Shown: positions 12,099-25,935 of the stretch, piece by piece
How positions within the stretch are numbered: the first letter of the stretch is position 1
Layout of the letters: every line of letters starts with the position of its first letter
From: Sitta carolinensis
Lineage: Eukaryota; Chordata; Aves; Passeriformes; Sittidae
Direction: 5' to 3'
NCBI GenBank assembly: GCA_032173965.1
Contig: CM063283.1
Coordinates: 111,857,108-111,921,107 of the forward strand
DNA length: 64,000 bases
Translations under genes and position numbers: made by a program
Notes under the pieces: generated by a model
What the model saw: the letters and a program-made list of their open reading frames with translations, nothing else
Databases searched by the model: none
Told to the model about the DNA's origin: nothing

Positions 12099-14414
12099 CA
12101 CCATCTTAGCTCTTCCAAATCAACTTCTTGTCTTTCCTGCATCTGGAAATGGCTTCTCGAGAGGATTTGTTGTGTGCCATCCCTGGGGACTGAGCTGGGG
12201 CTGAATATCCTCCAGCTCCCCAGGTGCTCCTTGTCCTCCCTCGGGCTGGGTGGTTTATTTGGCTTTTTCCAGTCATTGGGAGCCACACTGTGATGACTGA
12301 CAGAGAGTGGCCTTGCAGTGACAGAGGCCACATCCCCAGCTCCCCGATACCTTCCATGGACTTGTCTGTGGCTAATTAACCCAATTAACCTGTGGCTAAT
12401 CTTGCTAGCTCTTTCTCTGGATGTGGTTTTGCTCCCACAGGCTCTGCTAAGAGGCTCAGACTCCTGAAGGCCAGAGAACCAACCTGAGCAGGGGTAAACC
12501 AGGCAAAAAATGGCACTGAGCACCTCACCCTCTGTTTTACTAGGCACAGGGTCCCTAAATAGGTCAGCATCTTCCTTAGCCTTCATTTCACTGTAAAATG
12601 CTCTTAAAGGCAGAGCTCTTGTCCCTCACATGCTTTTCTAGACTCAACTCCAGCTGAGCTTTGGTTTTGCCAACCCTATCCCTCATGCTCTGCAATGCCT
12701 TGGGGCACCAGCCCCAGGTAGCCTGTCCCTGCTTTCTCCTCTGTGTACTCCCTTGTTTTTTTGGTATCTGTTTGAATTAAGATCACCATACCAGGAATTG
12801 GAGCTTTCAATTATTTTACACAAGCACCCCACTGCAAAATCACACAGTCAACAGACCATTTTCATCCCCAGTTCCAGTAAAAGTAAAATTTTCTGATTTT
12901 TTTCCCCACATTCCATTTCTGATTACCTCCCATCTTAGTTTAATTCTGTTATTTATAGCTCGTCTTCATTTTGTCTAAGCTTCCTAATATCACCTCTCCC
13001 CTCAATGTTTTGTTCCAAATAAATCCTTGTATAATTGCACTGCCTTTAATTGGTTATCCCTGGGTTTAATTTCATCTGGTTTCCAGCAATAGGAGTTTAC
13101 TACGTTTAACTGCATACATCAGTATTAATAAACATAAATTTTAAAAAGCTTGTGGTGCTATCCAGTCTGATAAGTCTTTACCAGCTGTTTTCTTACTATA
13201 TAATTATTATTCTTCAGCATGATTACTTGGGAACCTTTGTATTTTGGCAGTAATTTTAGAGTTTCTGAACATGTTACTGAATGCAGGTTTTGGGGAAGCA
13301 GGATGATAAAGTCTCATCTCCTCTTCCCAAAATCTCACTTCACTGTTCTCTCACACACACCCATAAAATAAAGCAAAATCTCTCCTTCCACTATGGCCTA
13401 CAGTTGCTATTCTGATGCCTGTGATTCATTCAGTTTACTCATGCAACATCATGCATTTGAAATGTAAATGTATTAATCTTATAAAAACTATTGCTTGATA
13501 ATTTAAGGACTTATGGCCAAACAAAGGATCTATGATAATAGGAGCAGTAATAAGCACTGTACTTCATGCATACAGCTTCATTTTCAAAGAACCATAAATA
13601 TTGTATGTAATAACAAAAGAAAAACTGAATAATGAATGAGAAAATTCACACCTCTTGCTGTAATTTTGATCATTAATTTTTATTTGCTATCAGGAGTTAG
13701 GTGGAGGCAAACCCACATACTTTCATCCTTTCAATTTTTTCTGGTATTAAATATATTGTGTATATTTATGCAGAAAAGCTCTTTTACTAAATAATATCAA
13801 GCAATTAGAATAGCAAAAACTTTTACACTAAACCCACCCACTTTTTTTTCCTTCAGAAGTCTGGATGTAAGTTTCTATTTCAGTATCTAGGATTCAAACA
13901 TGCAAGTATTTTGTCCTCTCTACAGCCCTTTTTCATATTCAGTAAAACAACTGAGTTAACTTTTTTTCTAAATAGATTTCCAGTTTCAGTTTTTAAAACC
14001 TTTTGCACCTTCAGTAAATCTTAGTACTGGTAAGCCAAACAAGCAAGGCATAAATTTTAGTGAGAAAAAGATGGAAAAAAAATCCCATGGAATTTATGTC
14101 AATAGTTAGGAATTAACTAAATTATATTAAAAGTTTACATTTCCCAATTATCTTATTGGGTTTTGAATTAAATTTTACTTTCTGAAGTCCCTTTTCTGAG
14201 AGCCAAACCAATCTTAAGGATTTTGACCAGAAAACAGAGAGAAGGGGAAAAATACATGAAGCTGAAGTTCTTAACTTTGTAAATTATAGTCCACCTTGTA
14301 GCACTTAAGACACTTTTCTGAGAGTAGTTAAATCTTATAAGTAGCCTGATTTTTTTTTTTTTTTTTTGTTATGGCTTTAATTAAGCTGTGTCTGCCTCAG
14401 CTCATTAGTCACAG
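12099..14414. other. Intergenic, no gene seen
   Basis: The first 500 bases are moderately GC-rich with overlapping chance open frames on the minus strand; the remainder is AT-rich. No splice-supported exon was found. A T-run lies at about 14,350-14,368. Confidence 0.5.
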
Positions 14415-14530
14415 GCACAGAATCATCAAGGCTGGGAGATACCAGTGAGATTTTCCAGTCCCACTTCCAGCCCAGAGAGGTCTGGAAGACTTTGGGAAGT
14501 GGGACCACAAGAACCTCATGAGTTTCTGGT
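14415..14530 (-). mobile_element. Degraded CR1-like fragment
   Basis: The text 'cacagaatcatcaaggctgg' followed by 'gagataccagtgagattttc' resembles the antisense start of avian CR1 3' ends. It is diverged, so the call is tentative. Confidence 0.35.
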
Positions 14531-14975
14531 GCAGTAAGCAGCAGATGGGACTCAGTTCCTTCATGCAGAAAAAGCCAATCTGTAACGTTACAGCCCATTT
14601 TCATACAGTTTTCAAGACCTTGTGTATAACTCCAACTCGTTCATAACTTTCTTGCTACTCAATTCGTTGGTTAGTAAATGGCATTTTACTTGTCCATCAA
14701 ATCTTTCTGTTCCCGGATAGTTTCCATATTTTGTTCACTGAATCCCTTGGGACAGATTTCTTGTTTTTCACAGGTGCAAACAGTTCTCTTACCAGAATAG
14801 ATTGTTGTGCTAACTGTTTCCACTCTTACGATTTTTCACGTGGGATGTTACAAGCTAACTGTTAGCTTAGCTAGAGCAGCAGGGCCTAAACCATATTTTA
14901 TAAGGCTTTTCTTTTATAATATCTCTACCTATAGGTAACAAGGATCAACAAGGTTCCACCAGGCCAAGTGCTGAC

Positions 14976-15110
14976 CATGGAATCACAGGACCATTGAGGT
15001 TGGAAGGCACTTTCAGGACCATCCTCAATGCCATAATCACCCCTGGAACACATCCCAGAGTGCCACATCCAGAGCCTCATGAACATTTCAGCAGTGATTC
15101 ACTGTGCATT
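14976..15110 (-). mobile_element. CR1-like fragment, antisense
   Basis: The text 'catggaatcacaggaccatt' and 'gaggttggaaggcactttca' matches the antisense beginning of CR1 3' ends, followed by 'cccagagtgccacatccaga'. It is diverged and the right end is unclear. Confidence 0.5.
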
Positions 15111-18100
15111 TAGCAGGGATTTTGTGGGGAGCACCTTGGGTTTTTGCAGATGTTCAACATCTGCAAGGCAATGCCCAGCAGCTGCTCAACCCAGCTCCTC
15201 ATAACCTGTGCCAGTAAGGTCCTACCTCCCAGTTCCAGTCAGAGGAGTGGCTGGGACCTTATCTATGCCCTGAAAACATTCCTGAGGTCCTTTCAGGCTC
15301 CTTTGATTGCCCCTGCATTCCCCCTCCAGCCCAGGAGGGCTCTCCCAGCACCCCCAGCAAGGGCCCTGTGTTTGCCCTCCGAAATTTCAGTTCCCAAAGC
15401 CAACAGCCACGTTTGCAGGTGTTAACTGTACTTCACCTGTGTTGCAACCCAGGGCAAAAATGTGCCTTTGCAATCCTAAACTTGTGCTTTTAGGCAAGAT
15501 GTCCCACCAGATTAACTGCAGGAGGAAAGGGTCGGTTATAAACTATGCATGCTTGTCCTCACCGAGCTATGTAAGGTCAGCCTTTGCTGATAAGGATGGA
15601 GATACACTGTATTCCTTTAAAAATGGGGTGCCTTATGAAGAAATAAACTGGATTTCGAAGGAGCTGGCTGCTGCCACTTATTTTTCAGCGCATTCGTTGC
15701 TGTCATTTCAGCACAGTCTAAGAGAAGCTGAGTGCTCACTGCAGTTATACAGCTGGTTATATGAATCATCTCTAAGATTTAATATTAAGATGTTGATATA
15801 TAATGATGAAAATGGACTTGGCAGAAGTTCACAGCAAAATGTGAGTGAAGAGGGTTCTGAAACCTCCTCTCCTATGGACATCACAGAGAGAAGGTTCCCC
15901 TTTCTTTTGTGTTGATAGGTGTTTTTTTTTTAAAAATGAAATTACATTTTTAGAGGGGCCAGAATGGGGAAATGGTGTCCTAAATTTAAGATTAGGAAAA
16001 CACGTCAGGAAGAGAAGGAGGTGAGTCAAAAGAGGAGGAAACTGGACAGTTCTGTGCTGGTTTTGTTGGAAAAACAAAAGGTGTGTGTGGGTCACACACA
16101 AAGGCACACACAGAAATGAGGGAGGTGTTCAGGTCAGCAAGTAGCTCCTGTCCACATCCAGGCATCTCCTGCCAGCACCTCTCAGCTCTGTTAACATGAC
16201 CAAAACAGCTCCTTTCTAAGGCATGAATGACACTAAAAACCCCAAAGAACCAAAATGATGCAGGCTCCAGTGGTACCATGATGTCCTGGCATCTCACACC
16301 CCAGACAAAATTGTCTGAGGGAAACCTACACAGGAGGGTGTCCTGCAACCTGGTGTTTAGCAGAATAGGTAAGACATGCACAAAAGAGCTCACACTAGCT
16401 TTAGACTCACTATCCCAGACAAAAAATACCAAAACACAAAACCCAAGCAAAAAGCCCCAGCCAAAACCAAGAAAAAAAGAAATGTATCACAGGACACAAA
16501 ATAACAGCTTTTCTGTCTGTTTCTCACGTAGCTTTACTGAAACAAGTTTTTCAAGTCATCTTGAGGCAGTCTGTTTTATGCAATACCCCATTAAATATTT
16601 TTCATCTTGTTTTTTTCTTAGTTGCTGCACTGCCAGTTTGAAAAGCCTGTTGCAACTGCCTGCCCCTGTGAGGCTGATAGAGCCAGGCTGCCTCCCCTGG
16701 AGCATATCAGCCCATCAGTCAGTCTCTGGAAAACATGGAAGATTTTTTTGTAGTCAACTCTTTGCATCTTCCCTCTCTCAAACTATCCTGTGGGAGCCTG
16801 TTCCCTAATTTCACTCTTGTGTATTGTTTTGAGGTCCTAATTTCACTGCTGTATGTTGTTTTGAGGTCAGGTGTTCTGGGACAAAATCAAACAGAAGGCA
16901 CATTTGATGCAAGAAGTGTCAAAGTCAGCAGGGCTCTTCTCTGAAAAAAAAAGAAAAAAAATTTCCCTCCAAGATCCTGAAAGCTGTATTTTTTTTTTTT
17001 TTTCTTTTTTGCAGTGGTATCCTCCATGGAGTCTGTCACTGCAACTGTGAAAGGCAGCACGACCTGAGATGGACCATCCATGAATGCTCATGGGGAAAAA
17101 GGAATTTACCTGCCTCTTCATCCTGAAGAACCGGCCTTTAAACCAGGGTTTTTTCAACTCCTTGGAAAAAAACCCCAAACAGATGTCCTTCAGGAGATGT
17201 CAGATTTATCTGTGGGTCTCTACACACTGAACAGCACCTGTGAGGAGAAGAATATCAGACAATCTCTTAATTAAAGCAAGGATCATGATGTACCTGTGCT
17301 TTCCCAGGCATTTCAGTCACTTCTCAAGCCAGGCCTGAGTAAATGCCCAACTGACTCGAGGGAGTGACATTCCTGAAGAACATGAAAAAGCAAGCCCAAG
17401 GATAAGGGAGGATGCCAGCTCCATGCTTGTTCTCACACTGAACACAGCTCTTAATTTCTGGACATACTCCTTAAAAAGCTTCAGGGGCTTTACAGTCTGT
17501 GTCTCAGAGCTTTCCTGGCTGCAGCCATAAAAACTGGCAAAGCTTTCACACAAGTACAGTGAGTACTCTGTGTGCACCAGGAAGGAGAACCAGCTCCTTC
17601 CTGATTTGGTGTGGATTTATAGTCCTGAATAGCTCGTCTGTTTTCTTTTTCCAGGCAAGGTTTCAATAGGACACATCAGATATTTGGCAGGGTTCTTTAA
17701 TGCTCAGCCCTGGGAGGAATGGGTTAAAAAGCAGGATGCTGGAGGAGGGTTGTAAAGCAGCCCAAGTGACCTTCAGCTGGAATAACCCTTGATAAGCTTG
17801 TGCAAACAGCAGGGCCAGAGCTCCCCTGGCATGGGCAGGAGTTTAACAATGTCTGTGTCTCCTCCTGTGAGCCTCTGCTTCAGGGATGCCCTGGTTAGGG
17901 AGGTAGTGGAGATCAGTTTATTATTTGTGTTTTGGTCATTAATTCGTGGCTATTTGTGGTTGCCCTGGCCGCCTGCCTGTGCCGACTCACACACACACCC
18001 TCAGCTGACATGAACCACGCCAGGGGAGGGGAAAACTCTCGATTTCAGGTTTAACATCCACCTGACTGAGCTCCTCCATAGCACTTCCATTAGTTAAACC

Positions 18101-21100
18101 TGGCTTTTTTACAGATCTGCCAGGCCTCCCCACCAGCTTCTGGACTTACCTGAATCCCCCTTTGGTGCAAACTTCTGTTACAGGTCTGGTTTTGTTAATG
18201 ACAAACACTCCTGGGGGGAATCCTGTCGCAGCCTGTGCCGTTTCCTAGCATGATTAGCAGCAGTGATGCCATTGCTATACACTGTGCCCCTCAAACTCCT
18301 TCCAGCATACATTTTATAGTTCACTCAAAACACCCTGCTGACCCAGAACTTGTGGGTGGCAGCCAATCACCCTGGGTGGCTCAGCCAGGAGGCTTTTGTG
18401 TGTTCCATGTGAAAGCCAGGAGGGAAAATCAAGCTTCTGATCCATAACCTCACGAGACAATAGTCTCAATGGAAGGTAATTTGCAGCTATTCTGCTCCCA
18501 GGGGACAGAAATAGTGGTCTGAGAACAGTTTGTGCTGTGAGGACTGGAGTGTGATGCATAAGTGAAAAGGCATTTCGAGCCCTGGCTGGAGCACTCTTCC
18601 TTCCAGGGACTTCAGGGGATGCCTGCATTCAGGAAGTAGCTCCAGACAGCCTGCAGAGTGTAACCTTAAAAAAATCATCAACGTTCTTGTGGACACCTGA
18701 CCAGAGAGAAAAAAAAAAAAAACCGAGAGAGAACCTCAAGAACATCGGAGTGAAATCAGGGTGCCTCAATGTATTTTTTGTTTTGTTTTGTTTTGTTTTT
18801 TTTTTTTTTTGGTCCCTAAAGACCCATGCCTTGCACAGCTGCTCCTCTGCTCTTGCAGTTTCATGCTCTGTAACACTGAATTCTCAGAAGCCAAGCCAGT
18901 CCCTTCTTTATGCATCACAGCAACCCTTTTTCTGAAAGCCACACCAAAAAATTGCATTCTCGCAGGTTTTAAACCCATCTGTGTCCAAGCAAATGTCTAA
19001 GCTCCGGCTGCTAAGGAAGACCCAATAGTTCAGGCACCTCTGAGAGGGACGCAGGTTTCCTTTTTAGCCTTTTATTATGCTCACTTTCCTTTTATTCAGG
19101 CGTTGGGAGAGCAATTGGGACATCTCTCTGAAGAACACAGCAGTGTTATGGGTGTCACCCCATTATCACTTTTTAGTTTTAGCTCCGAATGTATTCTGTG
19201 CACAGCACATCCACGATTTCAGGGTGTTTCCACAGGATTGCTCACTTTCTGCAGTGGATGTCCCCAGGGCAAGAGGATTGTCCCTCTCTCACAGGACAAG
19301 CAGGATAAGCTCAGCTGGCTGAAATAATTTCTGCTGGCCTGCTTTCTTCCTGCAGAAGGGAGCACCTGAAGCAGCTGCTAAGGGATTGTTGCTGCTCCTC
19401 CTGGGAGCCCCTTGAGGACGATGGCGAGGAATCCACGCAGGAACAGCGGCATTAGGCTTCCCTGTTCACATGCAAATAGCTGAAACCCACCACAGTCAAA
19501 CCCTGCTCTTCTTGCCCCATTCAGAGCCTGACAAACAGCCTGATCTCCCACCTAGGTAAGTGCCAAGGCTGCTGCTTCTGCAGCTCTACCATTTTTGGTC
19601 TGCTTGAATTCGAATTACATAAAATTTACCTACTCTGGGTGCACAGGATGCAGGAGATCCAGTGGCTTCCTTTAAATCCTTTCATAAGTGACAAACTCCA
19701 GTGTTTGAAGGTCAAGCGCTCTCTGCTGATGAAATGACTCATGGGCATCTGGCTAATTTGTCACCTTTACCATATCCAAGCCAGAAATTCCAAGTCTTCT
19801 CAGACAGGGATCTAGCAAGTGCTGAAGTACAGCCACTCTCCTGAATTGTCAGCTCCGAGTCTGCCTTTCTAAGGCACGTAATGGGATACTAAATTCTGGC
19901 TAATTGTGAATTCTTTGCCTTAAGGTCTTCTGACAGTTCCCAACGCTTAAAGGATAACTTCCTCTCTGAGTGATCTCTGCAAGGATACCCTGAAAATCCT
20001 ATTTTTTGTGTGGAATCCCACAGTCCTTATTTTAAATATAGTCCACTATTAAAAGACTGGGTATTGACTAGGCTCTTCCAACAAATCTGGCTGGTATCAA
20101 GGCACACGAACTTTATAGTATAACTTTGAATAAGAGGGTCATTTTGTATTTAAAAGCTGGAGGAAAAAATACATTAAAAATACGTTAAAACCCACCCAAA
20201 TGCTGCCAGCATCTCTGACATGCACCGTGGTGAGGTGTCCACCTTGGCTGTCCTGCTGCTCTTTGAGGGATTATCCAGCCCAACATCCTGGAAATGATTA
20301 TTTTCCAAGGTCTGGACTTCATGTGTTTACCAGCTGAGCCTCCCAGCTTGGGCACTGGCACTCCTGATAAGCCAGACTCGCCTGGGAAGGAGCCTGGAGA
20401 GCTCAGGAAGGGGCAGGGGACCGAGCACTGAGCTCTTGCATCACTCCCGAACAGGAATCTGGAGCTATAAACTCTCTCTGCCACTTCAGCCGGTTCAAGA
20501 AGAGGTGAGCTCCTCTCGTTTTCGTACAGCAGGCACCTTGTAGCTGCCTTCAAAGGGGGAAATCCTCTTTATCCGGCTGGAGTAGTTCAGTAGAATTGAA
20601 TTCACAGGGGGCAGGGGCAGAGGATTGCTTTGTCTTGAAGATACAAGGGCGGAGAGAAAGAAAACGCTGTAAAGATTTCATTATTGTTTAGTTAATATTA
20701 ACAGTTGCCACATGTACGTAGGCACGAGCAGAAACTATAAAACCAGAGTAATAAATAAAGGGGCAAAAGAAAGGAAAATTTAGAAAATTAAATCACAATG
20801 TTCCTCCCTCAAAATCAGATAGGGGAAGATGATCTTGAAGTAGACTTTAAAAAATAATGCAGGGAATGGAAATACAACTGCCTCGCAACAAATACAACTC
20901 GTTATGTATTAGGCAGTGTGTAAAAGGAAAAAAAAAGTGGCAAAATGTAATAAAATAAAATCCCTGACTACAGACACATGTTCATAAAATTAACCATTTT
21001 GGTCAACTTCAGTTGCCTGACTTCCATTTATGCCATCCATCCTTTATTTTTTCCTTCAAAACCTAAGGACACAGACAGCAAGATAATCAGTATTTTGCAA

Positions 21101-24100
21101 TGACCAACCTAACCAGTTTGTGCTAGGGGTAAAATGTTAAGATCTAAAGCACAGGCTTTGTCAGCTTTGAGTATCTGTGGAAGTACTCATTTCTTAAAGC
21201 CATTTTCCACAGTGCCCATGCAATGTTGTAAAGTGGTTTTTATTGCACCTGCACTTTGAGCAGTTTTATGTACAGCAGCAGTGCAGATGCCAGCCCTAGC
21301 TGGTATTTATGAGATTGTTGCTGTTGTCCACGCAGAAATATTTAAGAAAACAAGCCCATCACCAGCAGAAACTTGTACCAGCCAGCTTGTACTCCTTTCC
21401 CAGGATGGGTTCAAATTACCTTCTGAAAATTACTCACCAGGTGCTCGTACAGGAGTCTGATGATCAATGTCCAACCAATCCCAGAGCAAACAAACACTTC
21501 CAGCTAACTGCTTTGAGCTTCATAAGGAGCTTTGATATCTTTCAGTGTGGTTGGGTTTTGATGACAAAAGAGATCTATGAACTACAAATCTGGTAATAAA
21601 TTCAGTTCACCTAGAACAGGAATTTCCTCTTGGAAAATTTACTTGCTTAATTACAAAGCGTTGGCAATCAGGTAAAAGTTGAATTAAAGCATCAATCTTT
21701 CAGCTCTTAGAGGGAACCTGTAATTCCACAGCTCTTGTTTACGACCAGAAAAGATCTTTCCTTGGGCCACATTCTCTAAAGAGGAGAAGTATTCTGGCTT
21801 TATTTGTGCCTTCAAACACAAGGCTTCTATCCACAGGCAGCAGGCAAGCAAACAAATTCTTAAGGAATTCAAGCAGCCACTGAACCAGAATAAAGACCTA
21901 AATTAAGGCTGATGAAGTAAGACATATTTTAGTCACTGACGAGGAAAATGCAGCAAGAGTGACAAGCATGTGACATCCTACTACAAGTTAATAATTTTTA
22001 TTCCAACACATGGAAGAGCCGTAACCGTGATTCAGAAACAATTCCAGAAATCATCATTTTTCCTCCACTTGAAATTATATTCGTAGTGCAAATAGTTCAT
22101 TGAGCCACATCAGTTAAAATTAAAAAGGCAAAGTAAAATAATTGACTATATTGGAATCAAAGTGTAAAATCTTTAGTCACAAAGAAAGTCTTGTCAAAAG
22201 TTATGGACAGCACTTTGGCTGCTTCCATGGAAAGCACGGCTCCCTGAAAACTGCATATGCAAACAGCACTTTCTCATAGTCACAATTAAATATTTTTGGT
22301 CCTAAGTGAGTTACTGGCTTGCTGAAGAGTATAAACAGATGAAACTGAGCTGCATTTTTCCTCCTTTATAACCTGCCTGATCCAATGAACTGCATCAGTG
22401 CTTTGTTGGTGACCAATCAGTGACTTACAGTTTTCTGACTTCATCTGCTCCATTTATCATGGAATTAAAACTATGTCCAATCGTTGATAAAAATCAAGTA
22501 CTTTTATACCTGAGGCAGGAACAGGCCATAAAAGCTTGTCTAGCTGCAGGTAAATATAAAGAGGACACTTTATTGTTGCCCCTTTTATAACAGGTCAATC
22601 AACAAGTCTCCAAGCACTTTTGCAAATATTTGATTAAATGTGAATATAGCTGTTCTCTTGACATTGAATACCATTAATTCCCTTTTGCAGATCAGGAAAT
22701 GCAGGCAGATGAAAACAAATTCACTGAAGTTATACAGCAAATCTAGAGCTGAACTAGTATGGAAAATGAAAAAAAAAAAAAATCCCAACCTTCTCTTTAT
22801 TATTGAGACAAACAAAGGGCAATTCTTTTTGATGGGATTTATCTCCAAATATCTCATGCATGTATTCAGAAAATTCAGCTGTTCAAAAGGTCTTGTTAAT
22901 TTTTTTTAACCTCTCTAGGACAGAATTATTACCAAATAAATGAAAAACACTGGTCTTCATGGAGCTATAGAAAATAAGTTGTTTTTTTTTAATACGAGTT
23001 GGCATGATCAACAGTCAACATTTTAAAAGCTTATTATGATTAAATGATCAGTTGAGAAAATCTGGCTCCATTAAATCAATGTTAATTTTGTCCAAGATTA
23101 CATCCAAAACAGAATTTTTTGTTTCTAATTCAGGAAAAAAATTCTTAATTTAAGATTGATTGTGCTTTGTTTCTTTTTATTGTACTAATCCGTATTTTTC
23201 TGCATACATCAGGAACACGAAATGTATTTGATTCTAATTTATATTGAAACAGTTCTTTCACTGGTTGGTTGAAGCCAATTACATAAGAACTGAGTAGTTC
23301 TTTTGCAAATAAAAAAACTTTAAATGTTAAGTTAAAGTGCAGTTTTCTCATTTCTTTTTATGAGAACAATGAGATCATTCTGCATCGAAACTCAAATTTA
23401 CTGATGCATTGTAGTTGCATCAGGCCAGGCTGGCATATGAGTAACTAAAACCTGGCTTAATTGGCTGAGCAGTTGGGATTTATTGCTTCTTTGTGCTACA
23501 AGTGCAAGACAAGGCTAAACTATCAGATCAGCGAGAAAAAAAAAAAAAAAGTCCCAAATGTCAGGAAAAAATCATACAATAAATGAAAGTGGTCATTCAA
23601 TTTCTGTGCCACAAGAGTAGGATTATTTTAATGTGGATAGGAGGTCAGATTTGTAGGTCAAATTCTCTTCTGATATGGGAAAAATGCAGCTGTATTTATG
23701 TGATACACCCAGAAAAATCCAAGAAAGAGCAAGTATTTGAATTTTTATTCTCTCTTGTTATAGAATAACAGAGGAGAAATCCATTGAAACAACGTGCTCC
23801 TGAACTAAAGTAGAAGTAACTTTTTATTCTTGTCTTCCCTCTGAGAGACAGCAAAGAATTTAATTTTGTAACTCTGAATCTTTGCCTCTATACCTGAAAA
23901 CCGAATTGGGAGAAAAAAATAAATTGTGAACTAAAACGAGCCTGGGTAATTTTATGGGTTTCCATCTGTGTGGGACTTCAAACGCTTAAAATATTTTCTG
24001 AAAGGCCGGGAGAGAAGTGAGAATGTTCACAAGGACACACCTTTCTAATCTGCAGGCCCAGGAGACCCTCTCCTGCTTCCCAGATAACAGAGCAATTCAT

Positions 24101-24889
24101 TCAAGGAGTTGTGTTTTTTCAGCATATTTAGTTAAGACCCTAACAAAGGACCACCTTCTGCTTCATTCAACAGCTGGAATAATAATAATAATAAAAAAAG
24201 ATTATATTTGAAGATGTCTGCCCATTTATCTTGATTTTCAACTGTACCTGCAGCAGGTAAATTTATGTGTGTATATTCATGGTAATACCAGCCAGATGCA
24301 AATGTATTTCCAAAGTCAACATACATTGAGTTTAAGCTTAGTTATTAAATGACTAATTATGTTCCCAGGTTTGGTGTAGTTTTATGGATGAGTGGGTACC
24401 TGTGGTTTCTATCAGCCACAGAGATCTTTCATCTCTGAAAGATCATTCTACCACGGGAAGAAAAAATTCAGCAAGGACACCACCATTTGAATATTGGTGG
24501 GTTTTTTCCCCCCAGTTTTGGGCTTTAGCACCGAAATTCCCTGGAGATGGCTCTAATTGAAGTTCTGTTGGAATGGTAAAAGGAAGTTTTGTGCTGTAAT
24601 CCCAAAGTGTCAAGGGCAAGCTCACCCTGAGTGTTTGGAGTAAGTACTGGATGTTTGGATTTAGGAGACTTTATCTCCCACCGCCCTGGGGTTTTGATTA
24701 GACACCTGAAGCACAGGCAGAAATCAGAATACAAGGGAGCATATGGCAGGTTGGGCATTAACTAAGTGGGAAATGGACTGTGTTGACAAAGTGCCTGCAG
24801 AAACAAAGGGAGCTATGACAAATGACCTCACTGTGGTCTTGGGAAACAGAGGGGCAGGTACCAATCTCTCCACTCTCCTGACTGGTGAA
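15111..24889. other. Intergenic, no recognised gene
   Basis: A 9.8-kb stretch without supportable exons. It holds a 202-codon open frame at 15,307-15,915 (see findings), T-runs near 16,990 and 18,798, and A-runs near 18,710, 22,768 and 23,536. Distal regulatory elements could be present, but nothing in the sequence identifies them. Confidence 0.5.
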
Positions 24890-24894
24890 ACAGC

Positions 24895-25137
24895 ATGGAG
24901 CTGAGTCGGGAGGTTTAGGCTGGATTTTAGGAAAAGTTCTTCCCCCCGAGGGTGCTGGGCACTGCCCAGGCTCCCCAGGGAATGGGCACAGCCCGAGGCT
25001 GCCAGAGCTCCAGGAGCCTTTGGGCAGCCCTTCCAGGGACAGGATGGGATTTTTGGGGGGTCGGGGGGGGGGGGAACTGGACTCCATGATCCCGATGTGT
25101 CTCTTCCAACTCAGAATATTCTATGACTCTGTAAATG
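24895..25137 (+). mobile_element. CR1 LINE 3' end
   Basis: Sense-orientation CR1: 'tttaggctggattttaggaa', 'aagttcttccccccgaggg', 'aggctccccagggaatgg', then 'gactccatgatcccgatgtg' and the terminal 'atattctatgactctgta'. A 12-base G run sits inside it (about 25,063-25,074). Confidence 0.85.
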
Positions 25138-25901
25138 GGTGGGCAGAGAACAGGGCTGAGGAGGTGCCATAAGAAGCCAAAGAGATCCCAGGGTAGGATG
25201 CACAATGTAAGTGAAGCCAGACACCTGAAAAGAGTAGTTTATTAATACATTTATTTATTTATTCAGATGCTTAGCACAAGTCTGTGGAGAAGTTAGCTTG
25301 CTTTCCTGCGAAGAGACAAAAGAACACATCCAAACATCGTTTTGCTGCAGAAATATGGAGGAGGAAGTGCTTTGTTAAACATTAAACCTACTTATAAATT
25401 TTATTATTAATACCATTGAACTTATCAATATTTAAGTGCGATAAAGATGCTTGGAGCAATTGCTGGGTCATGATGAAGGTCTCCACACCCTGAATTCTGG
25501 GCAGTAACCTCTGGGCTGCCCGGCAAGAGCACATCCCTCTCCGGCAGACACTGCCTGCTCCTCCCAAAACATGCAGCCACTCGGAAAAACCGAACCCTGC
25601 CCTGATCTCTCCTTTAGAGGTTGTTTATAACCCATTAATAAAACGAATGCTCCGCATCCCGCTCGACCACAGCCAGCTCCGCGCGACTAAAAGCACAATT
25701 ACACGGAGCAATTTCGGATGAGATAACAGGGCCACCAGCTCAGCCCTGGGCCAGGGAGGACAAGCTGAACAGACCAGGCAGCTTCTGCTGCCAAGAGCAG
25801 GCAGTGACCCCCTCCCCAGCGCCGCCGCTCCGGCTCTCCCGCTCCTCTGACCTTTGTCAGCAAGCTCAGTTAACCTCGGGGAATATTAACCCAGCCTGGG
25901 G

Positions 25902-25935
<34 letters not shown>

